Shown: positions 1 through 12,610, numbered from the stretch's first letter. The stretch: DNA of 60,000 nucleotides from Polytrichum commune (GCA_950295325.1 OX485804.1:29018001-29078000); one strand, 5' to 3'. Notes: generated by a model from the letters alone, not told the origin. Program-made: numbers and translations.

Positions 1-1908
1 AAGCTTTATACAATAGCCTTGACTCTTTGGCCCCAAGGCCTTTACACACAAGAGTCTTGGCCCAGGTTATACTCTTATTAAAATAACCACTTGAGGCCGA
101 ACTTGGGGCCATTAGGGCTGAATTTTTGGTTGAAACGGACCCAACTTTTGATGGCCTTGATTCCTTGTGTAAAGCGGCCCTTATAATGAAACTACTAACG
201 TGTTAGCATTAGGGTTGTAAAGGGCTTGCTACTTATCTACACTAATATGTCCAATTGGATTGCCACATACTTCTTTATTTACTATTCCAAGCTATTTTCA
301 ATACTTATTATCATGTTAACAAGATACTTTTATTATTGGTGTGGTTGCTATATGGATAAATTAACAAAACCATGAGATTTTGTGATTTGATTTGACCCAA
401 GGCAACCTAATGGCACTTAGCGGTGTAGCTTTATTGTGTTTTAAGTGAAATGAGTATAAAACCAGGATATAAAAAGAAATGGTGGAAATTTATAATTTTA
501 AAAAAACAAATAGGGAAGTCAATGAGTTCGTTTTTGTTGAATGGTATTGTACATTTTACCCCGTCAATGGTCACAAAGAGGAAGTTTACATTTCCACCTC
601 TTTGCATGAATGGTGTATATTAGTTAACCTTGTATGTTGTGTGTGTGTTTTGAAGCGTGCAATGTATAGGTGCCCATCTTTCATGGGGAAACAATGATGC
701 ATTTCATAAGATGAAGGATAAATCCATAATTTTCATATTGTATTGTAGAGTTTTTGACAAGCAACTATAATATATCAAAGTTTTGTAATTGCAACCTCTA
801 TTCTTGGAAAGAGACTACCATCTATATGCTTAAGACCATTATCCAAAACGATGGCACATTATTTTTTCAACCAGAGCATGTAATAACGAGTTCAGTCCCA
901 ATACAATATTCAAACATGGGTAAACAATAGGATCTCAAACTCCAAAAATATCTACAAGATCAACCAATCCTATCAATCAAGAAAATCAAATAGGTCAAAA
1001 TTCAATTATAGTTGTTCTCTAGGAGTGAGAACAATAAATTAGAATAATGAAACCTAATGAGTTTCTATTTGGGTCGAAGTGCAAGCCACGACCAGGTTGG
1101 CTACCGTCATGGCTCATGCTAGGGGCAAAGACAAAGTTGTTTTGCAACCCCACCTAGCACTTGCCAAACACGCACATCCATGGAGGCATAATGTCATCCA
1201 TAATTCTCATTTCTCCTGCATGACCTAATTGGTTATCACTAATAACTAGTTCAAGAGTAGGTGAACGACTTGCCACTCATGTGGTTTGTCATCCACTCTC
1301 CTCTTGTTGATTATCTAGTTTGTAAGTGAGACCCCCCTGCGATGGTTCTTGTTCGAACTAACCCTCTGTGACGGGGACATCACAATCAAAATCTAGTTAA
1401 ACTTGGTGAGAAAAATATAGGATACTTTTAAGTCTAAACGGAATTATACAAATGTTTGAATTACTATAGCTTGGATGAAATACTATGACCCATACAAGGT
1501 TATATATATAATAAGGTAGGCAAAGAATATAGGTAGTATTTGATTCTAATTAATAATGTATGGTCTGCTATATTTGGAGGAACAAAGAATTTATGTGAGG
1601 TTCAATTGATGTCTTTGGATTGCATGAGAAGTTGCCTCAATTGATTAAAAATCATCAAATTTAAATGTTGGCAGGCTTGGAGTGGTCAGTGAGAGTTTCA
1701 AGATACCGTTGGATTCTTTCAAGATAGTGTTGCAACCATGTACCATCCAATACTACTTGCATGCACCATTAATATATTGTTTTCTTTGTCAAAGTACAAA
1801 GGAACGTGTGATGTGAATATAAAGCATCAAGAAGATAATCTCCTATAACAATTTTAGCTTTACACATGGTAAAACGATATGCTTCCATGACACACATCAG
1901 GGTATCCA

Positions 1909-1920
1909 CCCCCCCCCCCC
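1909..1920. repeat. Poly-C tract
   Basis: Twelve consecutive C. It is one of about eleven C or G homopolymers of 9-14 bases in this window. Several of the others sit at the edges of inverted-repeat elements, but I found no partner arm for this one. Confidence 0.9.
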
Positions 1921-2030
1921 ACTACAAGCATATGCATCACGAGTAATTAACATGCGGCACAAGAAAATTGTCCACTGTCACTAAAATATTTGTGAATCTA
2001 TCACGGTAATAGGTCTGCAATCAATGTTGC

Positions 2031-2033
<3 letters not shown>

Positions 2034-2062
<29 letters not shown>
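2034..2062. repeat. (TA)n microsatellite
   Basis: About 14 uninterrupted TA dinucleotides, followed some 45 bases later by an AG run at 2107-2123. Confidence 0.95.
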
Positions 2063-2065
<3 letters not shown>

Positions 2066-2269
2066 GAAATTGTAATAAAAAACTAATCAATCTATGAAAG
2101 GTCGGTAGAGAGAGAGAGAGAGATCATAGCCGCAAGCTCATGTGTGGACCCGGAATGGGTTGACTTAGCAAGGCTATGGGACAAAGGGAGGAGGTAGATA
2201 TCATAGGTGCATGGTGTGCTTAATCTAAGGTAAGCAATCTTTCATGGTTATTTGCCTACGTCCAATAGC

Positions 2270-2590
2270 TATATCTGAGTGGTTTTGTGGTCAAGTGTGG
2301 ATGTAAGAACGCACGCCACAATGACATGTGTTCAAAAGAAATTGTCCAACCATTAATATGATTATCATATTAGGTTCAATACTGAACATAATTTGGGTAG
2401 AGGGGAGGAGACATATACGATCATTTAATAAAACCAAGGATATTCACTTTGGCAATGAACAAGTAAATAATCACATGTCTTCCGAAAATTATAAAGTAAA
2501 TGACTACGGACATGATTTGGAATTGGCACTCATGTCACACTAATTTGTGTGTTTCACAATGCATGAGAAGTGGGTGTAAAGCTCAAAGTG
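2270..2590 (+). repeat. Dispersed repeat family A, copy 1
   Basis: About 320 bp that recurs in diverged form at 8470-8790, 23510-23770, 32960-33245, three times in tandem at 45160-46150, and at 49300-50000. Shared landmarks in order are a 'gacatgtgtt..a.agagatt' block, 'ggttcaata...aacataat', 'gggacctatatgatcattta', 'gaataagat.ttcacatg', and 'aggagaagtgggtgcaaag'. No copy has a coding frame. It may be an untranslated or terminal part of a decayed transposon, but no superfamily can be assigned. Confidence 0.7.
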
Positions 2591-4220
2591 ACCATTTAAC
2601 ACCTGCATACCTTTGTTCAAGGATTCCTTCAGCTCATGACCTTGCTCCATACCACATATTGGTACTACTGTCAGCTTATATGCAAATAAAATGATGTAAA
2701 ACTTACAGAGAATTTTGGGATTCTATATGTTAAAATATTACATGGAAAATTCAGAAAAAAAGAACTACGAACTTCATTTGTAACTAACCCTAAACCCACA
2801 AAACATGTTTGTAACATTGGATGCCACCCGAGAATGAAAGTATTTCATCCCCACACTTACTGCTCCAGCTCCATAAGTTAGTTACCCTTGTGTGAGGGTC
2901 CCAATCAAATTAACCCTCTATAATATATTCTCCGGCTTTCATAAGGGATACAACCTTGTAGTGGAATGTCTAAAGGGCTCAATGTACGACTTGGGCCCGG
3001 TTCAAACGAGTGCCCGGACAAGCACGAACAATGATACCCTAGCCAATCCTTTGTCTTCCCAAAGTGCTTTCACATCATCTAGTTGTTATATGTGCAGTCC
3101 AGGTCATCAAACGTAGTTTCAAACACGCCGACAACCCTGACTGGACAAGAAAGAGCATTGGTCCACCTCAGAAGTTGAAGCCACCCTCGATCGTAACTTA
3201 GACCCAAAACTTATCCATCTTGTCTTCAGGTGGCTACAGTGGTTGGCGACGTGGCGGGTTGACAAAGTGGACAAACCTTGAGGTTTGAACAATGCATTGG
3301 ACGAAATTGTTATTCCAACCAATGACCTTTGACAACTTTTTGTCCAAGTCTTTGTCTAGACCATGCCTTAAACATGCGACTTTTACCAGTCCTCGTCAAA
3401 CCTTCATAACATTATCGAGCAGCTAGATGATGGTATCTTTCCAACGAAGGAGGTTGCAGTTAAAAAAACTTTGACAAATTGGAGTTGTTTGTCAAAAAAT
3501 CTTTAATACACAACATGAGTGCTCCCCATAAACGAGGAATCCTAGAATTAAAGAACAATTATGCTCGTTTAATACCTGGTTCCACATAATGCAACGAAGG
3601 AGCTAAGTAGCGTTATGCTTACATCCTATTTGCTATACATGATTGAAACGTTAGTTAGCACATCCTATGTCAATGAGAAGACAAGGAAGAAAAGAAGAAG
3701 AATACATGTGTCATATTGATATAGGATATAAAAAATATGCATTTGCATCGAAGTGCATCCATATTGTGTATTTGAACCTAAAACTCTTATTTTCATTGAG
3801 GTATTCAACCAATCTAGGAAGTGGACTCCATGAATGTTTGGAGTTTGAGATGCGAAGCTCAAATACATGTTTTGCATATATGCAGGTCCATGCAAGGCCT
3901 CTAAGCCATTTTTGGGGTTAAGGATTCCACGTCTACTAGGATCTCACACCATACCGGAATTGGAATACCAATGGATGAAAATAACACTATATATGGTGCA
4001 TTCTAGGGGTCACGTTATTGAGCTCATTTCCACACTCGGTTCATTGGGGATAATAATGTGGATATACACTATTTTCTAATGCACAATGTCTAGCATCAAG
4101 GATGATAATATGGACCACACTAAGTGTGAAACTCGAATTGAAAACATGTAATACCAAGTCAATACTTCACATGATAATTTAGTAAAACGAATAGAATTAA
4201 ACATTTTATAAGGTTCTTTT
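2591..4220. other. Gene-free spacer with diverged repeat
   Basis: Short frames only. The part around 3420-3560, including 'gtgctccccataaacgagg', is matched at about 33890-34050 by 'gtgctccacatcaacgagg' and flanking similarity. Both blocks lie downstream of a family A copy (2270 and 32960), so a decayed element of 1.1-1.3 kb may be present twice in the same order. Nothing else is supportable. Confidence 0.5.
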
Positions 4221-4221
4221 G

Positions 4222-4602
4222 CACACTACATTGAACATTGTATGTAGCGTCACCAACTCTATTCGTCTTGCTCAATACTTGTTGTTAAGCACACGTGGAA
4301 TGTCACTAGCACTAAATGTAAACCTCACGTTAGTTGTCATCCCTTGTAACAACATATCGGGCAATATAGATTTTCAATGGTGCAATTATTGTCACTTACT
4401 AAGTGGTTTTTCATCCCAATTTCAATCACTATGACAATATCTTAATACATAAACGTTAGGATGAAAAACTAATCTAAGTATCACATTACAAAAATGTAAG
4501 TTGTGTTGACAATAGTTGTAAATTAATTCGTAAGAAGTGTTATTAGAAATTTGGCATAGTGACATAAACTACCATATGACACTAAAGACAATATTTAGTG
4601 GT
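4222..4602 (-). mobile_element. MITE family C, diverged full-length copy
   Basis: About 380 bp, in opposite orientation to the better copy at 47870-48244. Shared blocks include 'gtcaccaactctattcgtc' / 'gtcaccaattctaattgtc', 'cttgctcaatact', 'gcactaaatgtaaacc' and, at the far end, 'catagtgacataaa' followed by an 'atatttagtg' arm. There is no coding capacity. The size and inverted ends fit a miniature inverted-repeat element. The palindromic ends are badly eroded in this copy, so it is probably the older one. Confidence 0.6.
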
Positions 4603-4724
4603 GTTTTCATGACAACGTGTAATTTTGTAGACCATGATATTCAATTACCGGTTAGTTATCTTAGTCAATGTACCCTCCATAAACGTTCAAGGTAGTGATT
4701 AGTGTTGGAATGTATCATCTTTTA

Positions 4725-5085
4725 ATACCACTCGGATATCTATAATGAGGGTCTCACTTAATGTTTGAGACTCGCAAGGCATAGAAATTTGTGGATGATT
4801 TGTTTCCCATATCATTCGGGTCTATATACCATGCAAGAACCTTCATATCTAAGTAAAAATTGTCGAGATATCAATATAGTTCAAAATAATAGCGACCCAC
4901 CTAACACGTCGAGTGTATAGCTTTTGAGATACCCGTCAAATATCTACAGTTGAATGGTATCACAATTTTGATACCCACATTTCTTTGATACCATTCTTTG
5001 ACGTTGATTATTGACACCGTGCATTCACCTATATAAAGGTTCAACATCGGTAGTTATATGGAGGTCCTCAAATCTATGATTTAGA
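4725..5085 (+). repeat. Dispersed repeat D, LTR-like, copy 1
   Basis: Recurs at 28725-29105. Aligned landmarks are 'tatctataatgaggg', 'tatcacaattttgataccc', 'cacctatataaaggttcaa' and 'caacatcggta'. The conserved CCTATATAAAGG block followed about 10 bases later by a conserved CAACATCGGT looks like a promoter plus a start region, as in a retrotransposon LTR. I found no TG...CA boundaries, primer-binding site or gag/pol remains nearby, so the LTR interpretation is only an inference. Confidence 0.45.
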
Positions 5086-7755
5086 GTATGTATTGTGGAT
5101 ATTGAAGTCATGTTTGATGAAACAAGAGGATAATTCAATTATCCATAAAGTAAAGCATATGAAACTATGGGTTCTAGCCCCAAACCTTGAGTAATGGAAT
5201 TTAACACAAAACAACCCAAATTTTATCTGATGCTTAAATCACCATACACAAAGAATGGCGTTGGGCTATTAACATCCGGCTTTCTAGCTTGACCTTTTGA
5301 ATGCATGGACAAGGTTAGCCTTGCATAGGCCGTTCTAGATCCAAGACATCAAGTCCCACACACATATCATATTTTAGATCCTTGAATTCTCTCAAAAAAC
5401 ATGAGATGAAGTGAAGAGATCCCAGATTTTCCACCCAACTTTCAAAATAGACTCCGACACATGATGAGCCAACAAATTCTCAATGAAAAGTTTCCTCAAA
5501 GAAGGATCAAACCACCCGGTTTCATCTCTCTTTGAGGGTCTTTGTGGATAAACTCCGAGGCCTTGTCACTCGCCCAATGCTTATGGAAGCACATGCTCTT
5601 GTTTTGTGGGTCCAAGCTATGGCTATACTAGTGAGGTCTTGAGGGTAGTACTTGCTCGTGATTCTTGGCCAATAAGCTATTCGGATAATGGATCCCAAAA
5701 TAACGACCCGCCCGCCGTACGAGGTGACACGGTGTCACCCTCCATGACTCGTAAGTAGTAATCTTTCCATGGAAATATAAGCAAGCAAGTGCATGTTGTT
5801 GGATTTCCTCAAAGATTCATAGATTCTAAGGCTTGTAAGAGTGCACGTTCTCTATCCTCAAATATTGATAATTTTGGGGCAAACCGCACGTGTGTTGTAA
5901 TTTGTACGTTTGGTCTTGTGAATAAGGTACAAGTTAATATGTTCAATTAGGTTACGTTCGCAAATAGGTTGTCTCTTGACCCATGCAAATTAGTTCGGGT
6001 TAGATTATATCACAAAAACTTACAGCATCTGTCTACTGATATGAATGTGAACCACGTTAACATTTCATTTATGTATTTTGTTATCGTGGTAGTAAATATT
6101 CAAAATAGTGTGGAATGTTGATACATTATCGTGGGGCGACCTACTTGCACATATTAGTGTAGGCCTTGTTCTAGTTTAGGTCAAACTAAGTTTGGGAAGG
6201 TTTATGATAATGTAGAAATCAAATAGTGATAACCACTAATTGTGGAAACTGAGGATGGAGCTAGGAGGAGTGGGTGGGAACCAACGAGGGTCATGTTATG
6301 TATTTCTTGCACAATCACGATCAATGCATCATCCAAGGCCATCGTTGTGGTGATTCTTGTGTTGACAAAGTAATCGTACGTGTTCTATTTTCTTTTGTTA
6401 ACTCATTGTTTTTTGTATGCATCAACTTTTCTTCTAGAGTGCTTATTGTAAACTTTCAAATGGTGGCATATAAGAATAATAATACACCTAGTGGTGTATA
6501 ATGCAAATTTCATATGATATACGCATTAATCTTATGTGAAAGCTAACTTCATGAGAGTATAACATGGCACACAATTAAGGACAATAGTAAGTTAATGTTA
6601 TTAGAGTTATATGTTGATTCAAGCGAAGTCTGGTCGGGAGTTGGTTGTTCTTCGTACAAAACTTATCATGTTTGGTACGTTTTGGGTGGATGCTTGGAGA
6701 TGGCATGGAGGTTTGAGCACAACATTGTTTATATCAATTCATTCAGGGCCAAACTCGTTTTGGCATGCCAAGAGGTGTCAAATGAGTTTGGTCCCCAATG
6801 GACATATGTAGACTCTTATTCATTTAAACCTTCACACTAATTCCAAACATGTACTGAAAACCTACCAAACATGGAGAGTATTATATGAAAGACAACCAAC
6901 ACATGATCAAACCTATGGTTGAATAAATGTATAAGACTAATATCATAACATTGATTGAAATTTGTGATACACTTTTACCATTTTATTATTCTTACATAAG
7001 GTTTTAGAGGCTAATGTGGACACCTCCAACTTTGTGGTATCATCCAACCGATGGGTTTAAGTATTAGAAGCTCGAGGGTGTTAGCAATTGTGAATCAAGA
7101 CCAAAGAATTTGAAATCATTGAAATCGGAGTTGAGGAGGGTGTTGTCTAGGCTCCGGAATCAACTATTCTATGCTTCACAATATGGTGGTATAGGGGGAA
7201 CTCCTGTATCGTTCAATGTTGTCTAAGTGATCGACATCAATAGGAGATTCTATGTGGAGCATTTGCCATTGAAAACCAAGTTAAATGTCAATACCAATTA
7301 TGTCATGTCTCTAAAGTGGTCACATGTAAGATATAAATATTGCCAAATTGGCTTTTCATTGTAGAATACCCACAGTACAAGGTGATTGGCACCTCACAAC
7401 CACATGTTGCCTCCTAATTTGTCCACCTCGCCCACAAAAATCAAGTGTATAGTAGCTTGGTGCATAGCACTCCTAATTATGAAGGATGGTGGGTGTAGTT
7501 TGATTTTTGCGAAGGTGACTACCCAAACATCATCAAGGAGATGGCTAAATCACCATGTATTACTCACCCATTGTATAAGAGGGATTATATTGATGATTAG
7601 GAACCAAAAACATGTGTTCAATTGAGGAAGCTAGCCGAACTAGCCTCATCTACCTTAATAACATAACCTATGGAGGATTTTGATGCTTAACCATACTTTT
7701 GGATATATTAAAGGGTACTTGTTTTTTTTGTGCACAAATTGAGAGATATTAAAGG
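5086..7755. other. Gene-free spacer
   Basis: Only short frames occur, the longest about 80 codons (for example 6595-6840), and none resembles a known domain. I saw no tandem array, inverted-repeat element or splice-site chain that I could support. Confidence 0.5.
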
Positions 7756-7757
7756 GT

Positions 7758-8305
7758 ACTTGAACACAATGTATGGTGGAGGTATGGAAGGGGAAGAGAG
7801 GAGAAGATAATGTTTACTTGAACACGATATATGGTGGATGTATGAAAAGGGAAGAGAGGAGAAGATGATGTTTACTTGAACCAGAGCCCTACATTGGGTG
7901 CCCATACCCATGCCCATACCCATGCCCATGCCCATGCCCACCCATGCCCATGGGTTTTGGGTGGGCATGGGTGCAATATAATTGTTCATGGGTGGGCATG
8001 GGTGGGCATGACTGCGATATTATTGTTCATGAGTGGGCATGGGTTTGATATTATAATGGGTGGGCATGGGTGGGGCACAATTACACAATCATACAAGACA
8101 CATTACACAATTTTTGAATACATGGGCACAATTTGAATAGCATGGGTGGGCATGGGTGGGCACATGTCATGCTATGGGTGGGCATGGTTTGGGTATGGGT
8201 GCAATTAAAAAGGAAAATGTTGGGCTCTGACTTGAACACAATGTATGGTGGATGTATGGAAGGGAGACTCAAGAAATACACGAGGTAGGAGGGAAGGGGA
8301 GGAGA
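7758..8305. repeat. CATGGG minisatellite with flanking ~57-75-bp repeats
   Basis: The core at 7899-8204 begins with CCCATG/CCCATA hexamers on this strand (7901-7951). It then switches to the complementary phase GGGCATGGGTGG, repeated irregularly to 8204 with AT-rich inserts. The switch at about 7950 makes the array an imperfect inverted repeat that could form a hairpin. A block reading 'acttgaacacaatgtatgg' through 'gagaggagaagat' occurs at 7758, 7815 and 8231, so the core sits inside a low-order tandem repeat. Reading frames across it are products of the repeat. Confidence 0.85.
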
Positions 8306-8375
8306 GGAGAAGATAAAGATATTGTCTGAGATTGTCATGATAAAGGATATAGAGAAAGGATGGAAGGTAAGGAAA

Positions 8376-8388
8376 GGGGGGGGGGGGG
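8376..8388. repeat. Poly-G tract
   Basis: Thirteen consecutive G within a purine-rich stretch (8280-8395). No inverted partner was found. Confidence 0.9.
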
Positions 8389-8469
8389 AAGAAGGTGCAC
8401 TTCACTCGTTTTTTGTTTTTCCAATAAGGTAGATGTGTATGAATTGGTTTGTGATATTTAAGTGCACAC

Positions 8470-8790
8470 CTACATCAAAGTGATATATGGTTGGGTGTGA
8501 ACCTAAGAACGGACTACACAAAGACATGTGTTGAAAAGAGATTGGATATGTGCTCACATTTGTTATCTGTTATAGACGCAATAGTCAACATAATCGAGGG
8601 GACCTATATGATCATTTATGAATTTATATGATCTTCATTTTTGAAATGAATAAGATAATCGTACAAACCCCATAAATTAAGAAGGAAGTGGCTATAAGCA
8701 TGATGTGGATTTGCTAATCTCATACAATTTGCGTGATTTATATCTTACAACAAATGGGTGCAAAGAGAAGAGTGTACATTCAACACATGC
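8470..8790 (+). repeat. Dispersed repeat family A, copy 2
   Basis: Matches copy 1 through 'aaagacatgtgttgaaaag', 'cataatcgaggggacctat', 'atgatcattta' and 'caaatgggtgcaaagagaag'. It is diverged by many small indels and has no coding frame. Confidence 0.65.
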
Positions 8791-10300
8791 TTTTCTTTTT
8801 CAAAACAACACTTTGAGTATTATTCATGAGAATATAATGTTAAGGGGTCGATTATTGGAAGCATAAGTGAAAGAATAAATGTTAGTAAACTATCATTTTA
8901 TGGCATTTCGACTTCTAAACTCGAGTTCATTCTTCATGCCACATCACCTCTTTCAATGCGTTAAAGCGACCATTGCATGACATGTGACACCATCCTTTGA
9001 TTTTGTGCCGAAACCAATGTCCAGCATAGGCTATGGTGAAGGATTTGTACCATTGCATTGGTTATTCAAGAATTTTGGCCCAAGACAAGGTTATTTGAGA
9101 CAATGTTTGGTATGGCAAACAAGATGAAATTTGTTTAATTTTGTGTGTGTGTGTGTGTGTTTTTTTTTAATCCTCAAGTTGGAGTTTATTGGAGGCCAAG
9201 TTTCTCGTATGAGGATTTGAGGTTGCCCAAGAAAATTGACCTCCGGAGAATTGCCATGGCAAAAAATATTGCCATGTTGGCAGCCATGTCTTTTTTTCAC
9301 CCATGCTTAAAAGTCTCCACCATAAAAAGTATTGGTTATAGTGTAAACCCCATATGGGGAAAAACATATTTCGTAGCCAATCATATTTCTCCATTCTCCT
9401 AGAATTCTTGATTGGTGCACTTCTTCACCGTAGTCTAAACATGCCCTGATAAGGAGGTAGATGTGTGTTATTGACTTTAGACAACTACCTTATTATCATG
9501 ATCAAAACTAACATCTTACAATATACAAAACTTTACATACAAATAATTGAAGCCAACATTTTATTTGGTTGAAAAACTATGACACATCGATACTTGATTC
9601 CTTTATAAGGGAGTTGAAACTCACCTCCCTAAAAAGTTGCATATTGGAAGGGGTAGAAGGCTTTAGAGGGGTCAAAAGATCTCTAAATTGGTGAAATTAA
9701 GAATATTTTTTTGGTCAAAATTCACCTTCAAATCTGCAGTACGAGTGTAGAGTTGTCTGCAATAAGAACATGTGGGTATTCTTTGAACTATTTGTACATG
9801 CAAGTGATATGCAACTATAAGATTATCTAGACTAGTCAAGGGTGGTTGGTGCCTTTTGAGATCCAAGAAGCAATTGAACGCAAGCTTGCTCAAAGGGTGC
9901 TCAAAGGTGTGTTGTAACTATGTGGCCGTTCGTCATATGTGAGGCCACCTATATTTGAGTAGTTTATGGCAAGGCTCGGGTTGAGAACATATAGAAACTT
10001 CTACATGTTTCGACGAGGTTGGATTGGGCGCTTGAGACATCATTCAAATGTTATATAATTACCACCATTAGAAAGGGTTTATGCGATTATTAAAAGAGAA
10101 GTCTCGTTTTAACCTTGTTTCTTATAACTTTTGTAGCTCAATTTCAATTCTAAAACTTGAATGTGTTATGACCAGATTCGAGAGTGTGCTTAGTTATATC
10201 ATGCTAAGTTGAATGCTTCACATAGCTTAAAACATATACATGTGATCACTATAACAGAAAGAATACAAAATCTCTTTGACTTCGCTTTGACTTCTTATAA
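8791..10300. other. Gene-free spacer
   Basis: Contains a GT dinucleotide run at 9142-9160 directly followed by a T run. No frame above about 85 codons, and no domain or exon chain recognised on either strand. Confidence 0.5.
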
Positions 10301-10301
10301 A

Positions 10302-11062
10302 ATTCATACCTCAACCCCAGATTTTGAAACTGCAAAACGATCATCAGCTTATGCGCAATTCTCAAATTCAATTCACTCCACCAGTCAAAATTGTCAGTGA
10401 AGTCGGACGTGGCCACAAGAGAAGCCACATGCCACACCTACCTTCGTGTCAGTTCATATCTCATCACATTCTTCGGGAAATCAGCGCTAGTGATCGATTT
10501 TCACTTGATCAAAATGATCAGAATGATCTAATCTCCTTAAAAACAAAAAACAAAACACAAAAAACGCGGTGATTGATGCACTTGGATTCATGTGATCAAA
10601 TTCGGCGAGAAATGAGCTCGAAATCAGATGGACGTGGACATCTCTGGAGAAAGTGATGGCACTGTCCAACAAATTTCATACCTCAACCCCAGATTTTGAA
10701 ACTGCAAAACGATCATAAGCTTATGCGCAATTCTCAAATTCAATTCACTCCACCAGTCAAAATTGTCAGTGAAGTCGGACGTGGCCACAAGAGAAGCCAC
10801 ATGCCACACCTAACTTCGTGTCAGTTCACATCTCATCACATTCTTCGGGAAATCAGCGCTAGTGATCGATTTTCACTTGATCAAAATGATCAGAATGATC
10901 TAATCTCCTGCAAAACAAAACAAAACAAAAAACAAAAAACGCGGTGATTGATGGACTTGAATTCATGTGAAGAAAATCTGATCAAATTCGGCGAGAAATG
11001 AGCTCGAAATCAGATGGACGTGGACATCTCTGGAGAAAGTGATGGCACTGTCCAGCAAATTT
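10302..11062. repeat. 372-bp tandem duplication
   Basis: Two nearly identical copies lie head to tail, at 10302-10673 and 10674-11062. The anchor 'catacctcaaccccag' is at 10305 and 10677. Differences are few: single bases plus an A/C-rich length change near 10545 and 10915 and a short insertion near 10970. The high identity suggests a recent event compared with the other repeats here. Both strands carry short frames duplicated with the unit (82-83 codons plus, 61-62 codons minus). None is recognisable, and I do not call a gene. Confidence 0.9.
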
Positions 11063-11189
11063 GTGATCACGAGAAAGCGAAGCTAACTTAGTATGCCTCT
11101 GATCGAACAAGCCTGTCGGAGATTGACATTGGTAACAGGCTTTTGACACCTCATGAAACGGAAAGGCGGAAATTGATTGATGGACTCAA

Positions 11190-12610
11190 GGGCCACTTCA
11201 CACGTGAGTCAAGAGCCGTGACCTTGTAATGGTGAGGACCCTTCACTCTCATCCAAAGGCCGTACCGTGGGTGTTGGGAAAGCCGTTTTATGTACTCACG
11301 GGCCCTCAAGCCTAGTGTGAAGTGAGAATGGACAATGTTGCGGGATCATTGCATATTTTGTTGGCGAAAAAAGAGGGGAGGATTTGGTGTAGTATAACAT
11401 GTTTCAAACGCTGTCGATTTGAGAGAATTACTTGGTGGTGTTTGTCTATCTTGGAATCTATCATGAAATCTGCCCTGCAATCTGTCCCGCTGATTTTTAT
11501 TTATTATTATAAAAAGTCGTGGTCCGGGAGACCATGAAACCTTATTCATTGTCCGTCACGTACGACTCCATGTAAGCTTTCCATCCATGAAGACTTCAAG
11601 ATGCACTATCGAGTGGTAAAGGCCCTCTCCTTCGTGTGCGAAGTGAACTTGGACAGTTTGCACCCTTTCGACCAATGAGAGCTCTTAGATTGAAATGGTC
11701 ACGGGCCTTCAATCTTGTGTGTGAAGTGGGCATGAGTGGAGTTGTCGACAAAGTGATGAAATGGTTGGCACTTGTGAGTGGAAAAAGCCCTCTCCTTCCT
11801 GTGTGAAGTGAACTTGGACAGTCTGCGCCCTCTTGATCAATGAGAGCTCTTAGATTGCCATGGTCACGGGCCTTCAGTCTTGTGTGTGAAGTGGGCCTGA
11901 GTGGAGTCGTCAACAGAGTGATGAAATGGTTGGCACTTGCAAGTGGTAAAGGCCCTCTCCTTCGTGTGTGAAGTGAACTTGGACAGTCTGCGCCCTTTCG
12001 ACCAATGAGAGCTTTTAAAATTGCCATGGTCACGGGCCTTCAGTCTTGTGTGTGAAGTGGGCCTGAGTGGAGTCGTCGACAAAGTGATGAAATGGTTGGC
12101 ACTTGCAAGTGGTAAAGGCCCTCTCCTTCGTGTGTGAAGTGAACTTGGACAGTCTGCGCCCTTTCGACCAATGAGAGCTTTTAAAATTGCCATGGTCACG
12201 GGCCTTCAGTCTTGTGTGTGAAGTGGGCCTGAGTGGAGTCGTCAACAGAGTGATGAAATGGTTGGCACTTGCGAGTGGTAAAGGCCCTCTCCTTCGTGTG
12301 TGAAGTGAACTTTGACAGTCTGCGCCCTTTTGACCAATGAGAGCTTTTAAAATTGCCATGGTCACGGGCCTTCAGTCTTGTGTGTGAAGTGGGCCTGAGT
12401 GGAGTCGTCGACAGAGTGATGAAATGGTTGGCACTTGCAAGTGGTAGAGGCCCTCTCCTTCGTGTGTGAAGTGAACTTTGACAGTCTGCGCCCTTTCGAT
12501 CAATGAGAGCTTTTAAAATTGCCATGGTCACGGGCCTTCAGTCTTGTGTGTGAAGTGGGCCTGAGTGGAGTCGTCAACAGAGTGATGAAATGGTTGGCAC
12601 TTGCGAGTGG
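11190..12610. mobile_element. Harbinger-like MITE arm with internal tandem amplification
   Basis: The left end at 11190 reads GGGCCACTTCACACGTGAG, the terminus shared with the elements at 12798 and 24663. Downstream, at 11616-12609, a 166-bp unit is repeated six times. Each unit in reverse complement reads through the same terminus (GGCCCACTTCACACACAAG), then a 'ctctcattggtcgaaaagg' block and 'gtccaagttcacttcacac', which is the left arm of the MITE. So the array is an amplified transposon arm in inverted orientation. No clean right boundary or target duplication could be fixed. Confidence 0.7.
11616..12609 (-). repeat. 166-bp satellite-like array, six units
   Basis: The anchor 'ggtaaaggccctctcc' or a close variant starts at 11616, 11780, 11945, 12111, 12277 and 12443, with the phase ending at 12609. 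Steps are 164-166 bp. The last four units are almost identical, while the first two differ more, which suggests stepwise growth or homogenisation at the right-hand side. Overlapping 111-145-codon frames on the minus strand follow the repeat phase and have no family resemblance, so they are not genes. Confidence 0.95.

Larger units (their letters stand above)
1..2265. other. Gene-free AT-rich spacer
   Basis: No reading frame here exceeds about 75 codons and none shows a recognisable domain or a plausible exon chain. The stretch starts exactly at an AAGCTT (HindIII) site, which may reflect cloning history. It contains a 12-base C tract at 1909-1920, a TA dinucleotide run at 2034-2062 and a short AG run at 2107-2123. 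I see no long terminal repeat, tRNA or promoter that I can support. Confidence 0.6.

Noticed and set aside
1-6. HindIII site at the first base as a biological boundary
   Set aside because: More likely a clone end; a 6-bp site carries no functional information.
7899-8204. Short regular repeats as a CRISPR-like array
   Set aside because: Units of 6-12 bp without uniform spacers, in a plant nuclear setting; this is a minisatellite.
11596-12531. Overlapping 111-145-codon minus-strand frames that look like a repetitive protein
   Set aside because: They repeat with the 166-bp array, derive from a MITE arm, have no start context or known domain, and shift frame between units.
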